A stretch of DNA of 64,000 nt from Notospermus geniculatus. Taxonomy: Eukaryota; Nemertea; Pilidiophora; Heteronemertea; Lineidae. The stretch is taken from assembly GCA_002633025.1 (NCBI GenBank), contig NMRB01000143.1:239253-303252 (forward strand), written 5' to 3'. Position numbers and translations under genes: made by a program. The notes beneath the pieces were generated by a model. The model saw only the letters and a program-made list of their open reading frames with translations. It ran no database searches and was not told the origin of the DNA. The stretch's first letter is position 1, and the number at the start of each line of letters is the position of its first letter. Positions 60,536 to 64,000 of the stretch are shown here, piece after piece.

Positions 60536-60757
60536 TTGTCTCAGTTCGACGCCAACGGAAGTATGAATTGGGACTATACCAACGAATGATGGAGTAGTCG
60601 GGGCTAATAATACTGTATGTCTATTTGCTGGCCCGATTAAACGGCAACTCAAGCTGAAGTTAATTTCTCTAGTAAGGCCTATACCGTTTATATCAGAATT
60701 GGTCAGATAATGAGCACTTTAACGTGGAGGTCATTACCAGAAAATCGAAGGAGACAA

Positions 60758-60825
60758 TTATTTCCAAATTTAGCAATTGATAATATCAGAGATAATAGAG
60801 ATTTAACTGGTCAATTTTACACCGC
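60758..60825 (+). promoter_or_regulatory. Conserved promoter block of Igt-3
   Basis: TTATTTCCAAAT, AGAGATAATAGAGATTT and CTGGTCAATTTTACACCGC in the same order as in Igt-1 and Igt-2, 110-175 bases before the start codon, while the DNA between block and ATG has diverged. Confidence 0.55.
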
Positions 60826-60933
60826 TGCTACTTCATGCACATTTCGTTCCGTTGTTTTTCATTGCTTGGATTTTTATCGGGTAAGCCAGAAGCTGGTGGA
60901 GCTAGGCTGTATCAGGTCACTCTACCGTGCGGA

Positions 60934-63820
60934 ATGGACTACGGGAGGATAAGGCCGTATGGATTTTTTGCCATCTTCCTGTTGGCAGCACACCTGGTAA
61001 GTCAAATTCAACATGAGACCTTGAGACTGCGCGTGATTTGCCATAGAACTTGAATACGGACCAAGTAGGACCCACCTGAGTAAAAAAAAGGCCTGAACAT
61101 GAAGTAGGCTTACTTGCAGGGTCCATATTCATACTGAAATCAATGTGTGATACTTATCTTTTGTGTTGAACAAAGGGTAAGTGTTAAGTAGTTTTATGAA
61201 TAAGGGCCCTGGGACCTCATTGACGAAGCTCTCGTCATGCTCGTAACTTGGAGTGCGTAAACTATTGTTCATTTCTGGACATACTGTTGTAAGTCGCGCT
61301 ACCACCCCACTGCCAGGTTTATTATAAGACAGGCTTAAGCTTGGATTGTGTTTGAAGCCCAACCTGTGTAACACGCGATGAAAAATAAACCTGGTTTAAG
61401 CTGCGCTCATGTCGGGATCGACCGCACCAAGGCTAAGCAACGGGGCATAAGCCTTTAGATGAAGCTTGACTATGTTGTTTAGAACACTCATTCTATCAAT
61501 AATAAATTTCAGACGAGCGGATACCGGGATAACTGCCGCGGTGGCAAGAAGCTGGGGAAAGTCCTAGACGCCGTTATCTCCCCGGCAATGGAAGAACATA
61601 AGACTGGCGAACCTCTCGATGTGACCTTACGACTGCACACACCCTACAAACCAGAAGGTGCCTGGTTCTTGTATCAGCGGGCGTTCTATGGGGTGTCCTA
61701 CAACCAATCAGGATATTCGAATACGGAGCTGAGCAACGCCTTCCCTGTACCCGAGAAAGGTAAGCAGAAACGTCACGAAGTATATTGAATATCGGAGAAT
61801 TAAATTATTGCCGAATGTTTTGCAATCGAAGTTACGCTGTACTATCGATGATTTTATTTCTTTTTCAGATGACGGGGACATCAGAGCAAAGTTTCGCGAT
61901 GAAGGTTCTGATACATACGTCTTCTCGCTACATGTCGATGCTTATCATCATGAAAAAATGTTCGTTCACTTTTCAATGCAGCTCGATCATCCATGCAACC
62001 CAATCACTCTGAGAGCAGGCCTCAGCGTCTTGAACAACATGACGGGGATTGACCTACCCACGCCTCTCTTTGTGCCAAAACCTGTCGTGGATCTCCGGAG
62101 ACAGAAAAGTGCACGTATGAAAGTTGGACTGACTATAGACCCCGCCCTCAAAGTCACGGAAGGTTATGCATATTTTGCCGATGGTAGGAAAAATGGCGTA
62201 CTGTTCACTCGCGATGGAATGGGAAGCGAAGATCCTGTCAGGATGGGTTGGGAAAACGCAACTCCAGGAAGGCGATCACGTCGTCCTAAGATCGTCGATC
62301 ACACGCTCAATGGAGTGATGACCTTCACCAAAATACCGGATAGAGTCGGTGACATCGAGGGAATGACTGTATTATCGTTTGTCGCTCTGGAGCGACAAGG
62401 AGGTGTCTTCGATGTCATGGCGACTACACTAGTCTTACTCAAAGACACCGACAAGCCGGCCATAGGTTTCGCTGTCTACCAGTACAACAGCCGCCTGCGG
62501 TATCGGCATAGATATGACGAACGCGACTTGTATGATACGGATGGCGCAAGAATAATCCCGATCGTCAACCGTCCTGAAATAGGGTTACCCGTGGTGATTG
62601 AATGTGCGGCCATTTCATCCGACGGCGAAACGACCCCGGGCATGGCCGCTGCGGTGATAAACGGGGACAAAACTGGGTTTACTGTCAGCAATCTCCTGAC
62701 TCCGATAGGAGGTGAAGATTTCGTGGGTTATACGCAAAGGGTTTATGAAACTCCACGACTGTCGGTAGGAGAAACAGCGAATTTCATCTGTAGCGCGGCG
62801 GAGGGAAACACCGTGTCCAGCGGATTTGCCCGGGTGATTAGTATTGAGAATGTCAAGGTCACATCGGAAAATGATATCTACGAACCGTTGAACGACAGCA
62901 CGTTTAGGGAAGTAAGTACCAGTGACACATCTACATGTACTCTCATGACGAACGTCGTCACGGAATACGAGCATATAATATCCCACTAGGCTTTATATGG
63001 CCAGTTTATCATTTTTATGAGGCGATGCCCACCCTCATGATTCAATTGGGCCATGTGATTCCCATGCCTCCAATCAGACAACTACGCCTACAGGTCCTTG
63101 ATTTGAAATGGAGTGAAATCAACCATAGGTCGTTCAATAACGTTCCCATGCACCATACGACACTAGTGGTCAATTCGAACCAATAGCATCATGCCACCGC
63201 GGTGCATTATGGATGACCAGACCCTGGCATGTGCGTCTCATTCACTCACTGTATTACGCAGCCGCGGATAAAGTTGGCCTGTCCTCGATACCACTGATTT
63301 CATCTCGAAAAAAGTCTCTCTCGGAGAGTTCTTCATTGGGTGATTTCAAAGTTGGTGTTAACAATGCTTTAATGCATTGTAAACACCGTGTTAACACCAA
63401 CTTTGAAATCACCCGTCGTCGTCACTGGCATGTAAGGTTTTCCACGATCTATGAATATTTAGTCTTCGATCATTTTTTCAGGGTTTTAACTTCACCTGCC
63501 GTGCAGAAGGAAGCCCAACGCCAAGTATCAAGTTCTTCACCCGACCAGAATGGTCGATGGAATACAACTTCGGGACATGGGAGTTTTTGGATGATAAGTG
63601 GCCAGAAGTGGACCCTGTGGAGACGAACACGAAGACCGTAACAGGTCCTGGTGGCGAGGTAACCTTGGTGATACCTCCAGGACAATCCCCTCATCGTCGC
63701 CGCGATGAGCCGTTCAGGTTGGTCTGCGTTGGTTTCAACCGGTTCACCGCGGATGCAGAGTACATTGACTTCAAAAAAACCAGCGGCACATCCTTTAATT
63801 CAACATTCATTATGAATTAG
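60934..63820 (+). CDS. Igt-3: secreted Ig-like protein (intact)
   Basis: Four exons: 60934-60996 (21-residue signal peptide MDYGRIRPYGFFAIFLLAAHL begins the protein), 61513-61759, 61869-62911 (347 codons) and 63482-63820, phases 0, 1, 0. The predicted product is about 562 residues. The module exon starts TSGYRDNCRGGKKLG and contains VTLRLHTPYKPEGAWF; the large exon has DHPCNPITL, GIDLPTPLFVPKP, RRQKSARMKVGL, DPVRMGWENA, VMATTLVLLKD and an Ig-like cysteine pair (VVIECAA, ANFICSAAEG); the last exon is an Ig-like domain with FTCRAEGSPTPS and FRLVCVGFN. No membrane segment is seen. It is the most diverged of the three paralogues and the only one without nearby structural damage. AATAAA lies at 63983. 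Family not recognised; an extracellular binding role is inferred from the Ig-like folds. Confidence 0.85.
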
Positions 63821-63982
63821 AAATCGAAACTGACGAAACCTCTGGTTGTAAAGTGTTATCATTCCTTTATGGTTTTATGGAGCACTTGAGAAGAGTTTTG
63901 ACGCTAATAATGATAGCTGGAGAAGACATGATGATGTTATTTGCTTGACGGCGCTCCTGCTTCCTGTAGAATATGAGCTAAG

Positions 63983-63988
63983 AATAAA
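63983..63988 (+). terminator. Polyadenylation hexamer of Igt-3
   Basis: AATAAA in CTAAGAATAAACTC, 160 bases past the TAG stop. Confidence 0.6.
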
Positions 63989-64000
63989 CTCATGACAGAG

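Overview
This is eukaryotic genomic DNA: every gene found is split into short exons with GT/AG junctions, there are AATAAA signals, long introns and a very dense load of inverted-repeat mobile elements. Gene content (a KIAA1143 homologue, a vertebrate-type aquaporin with the classic 81-bp third exon, secreted PAN, LamG, kringle, fucolectin and Ig-like proteins) together with frequent short palindromic motifs such as TAGGCCTA and TACATGTA points to a marine invertebrate deuterostome (ambulacrarian or cephalochordate). The sequence does not settle which. It is a draft assembly, with one 474-base gap (18527-19000) and single-n joins at 13714, 52439 and 56868.

Region 1 (1-24900). The same three-gene block occurs twice, at 1-9130 and 13615-24180, nearly base for base outside discrete insertions: (a) the KIAA1143 homologue, (b) a secreted PAN/apple + Cys-rich + LamG protein, (c) a secreted four-kringle + fucolectin protein. 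The left copy lacks the first exon of genes (a) and (b), carries frameshifts in (b), and stops inside the fucolectin exon. The right copy has intact (a) and (c), but (b) is cut by the gap and by a TTAA-flanked MITE. A single n beside the right copy's start suggests two haplotypes laid end to end, although a recent tandem duplication is possible.

Region 2 (24900-36950). Mostly gene-poor and packed with MITEs and foldbacks. The only gene recognised is the last two exons of an aquaporin on the minus strand (27084-28557); its upstream exons were not found.

Region 3 (36950-44730). A secreted, cysteine-rich, proline-rich protein built from a repeated three-exon unit (a-b-c, splice phases 2-1-1-2). 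A 2-kb terminal-inverted-repeat element sits where exon c of unit 1 should be, and exon a of unit 2 has lost its 5' half.

Region 4 (46600-64000). Three tandem paralogues (called here Igt-1, Igt-2, Igt-3) of a secreted protein: a 21-residue signal peptide exon, an N-terminal module exon, a very large exon carrying an Ig-like fold, and a C-terminal Ig-like exon, always in splice phases 0-1-0. Igt-3 is intact. Igt-2 is intact and has a tandemly duplicated promoter/first exon. Igt-1 has a 1-base insertion in its last exon and has lost the polyadenylation hexamer. I do not recognise the family, and this cluster is the most likely lineage-specific, undescribed system here.

All the larger genes encode secreted multidomain recognition or adhesion-type proteins (kringle, fucolectin, PAN, LamG, Ig-like), which would fit an extracellular matrix, mucus or humoral-immunity locus; that link is inference. 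Much of the intervening DNA is inverted-repeat elements, several with clear target-site duplications and empty sites visible inside this window.
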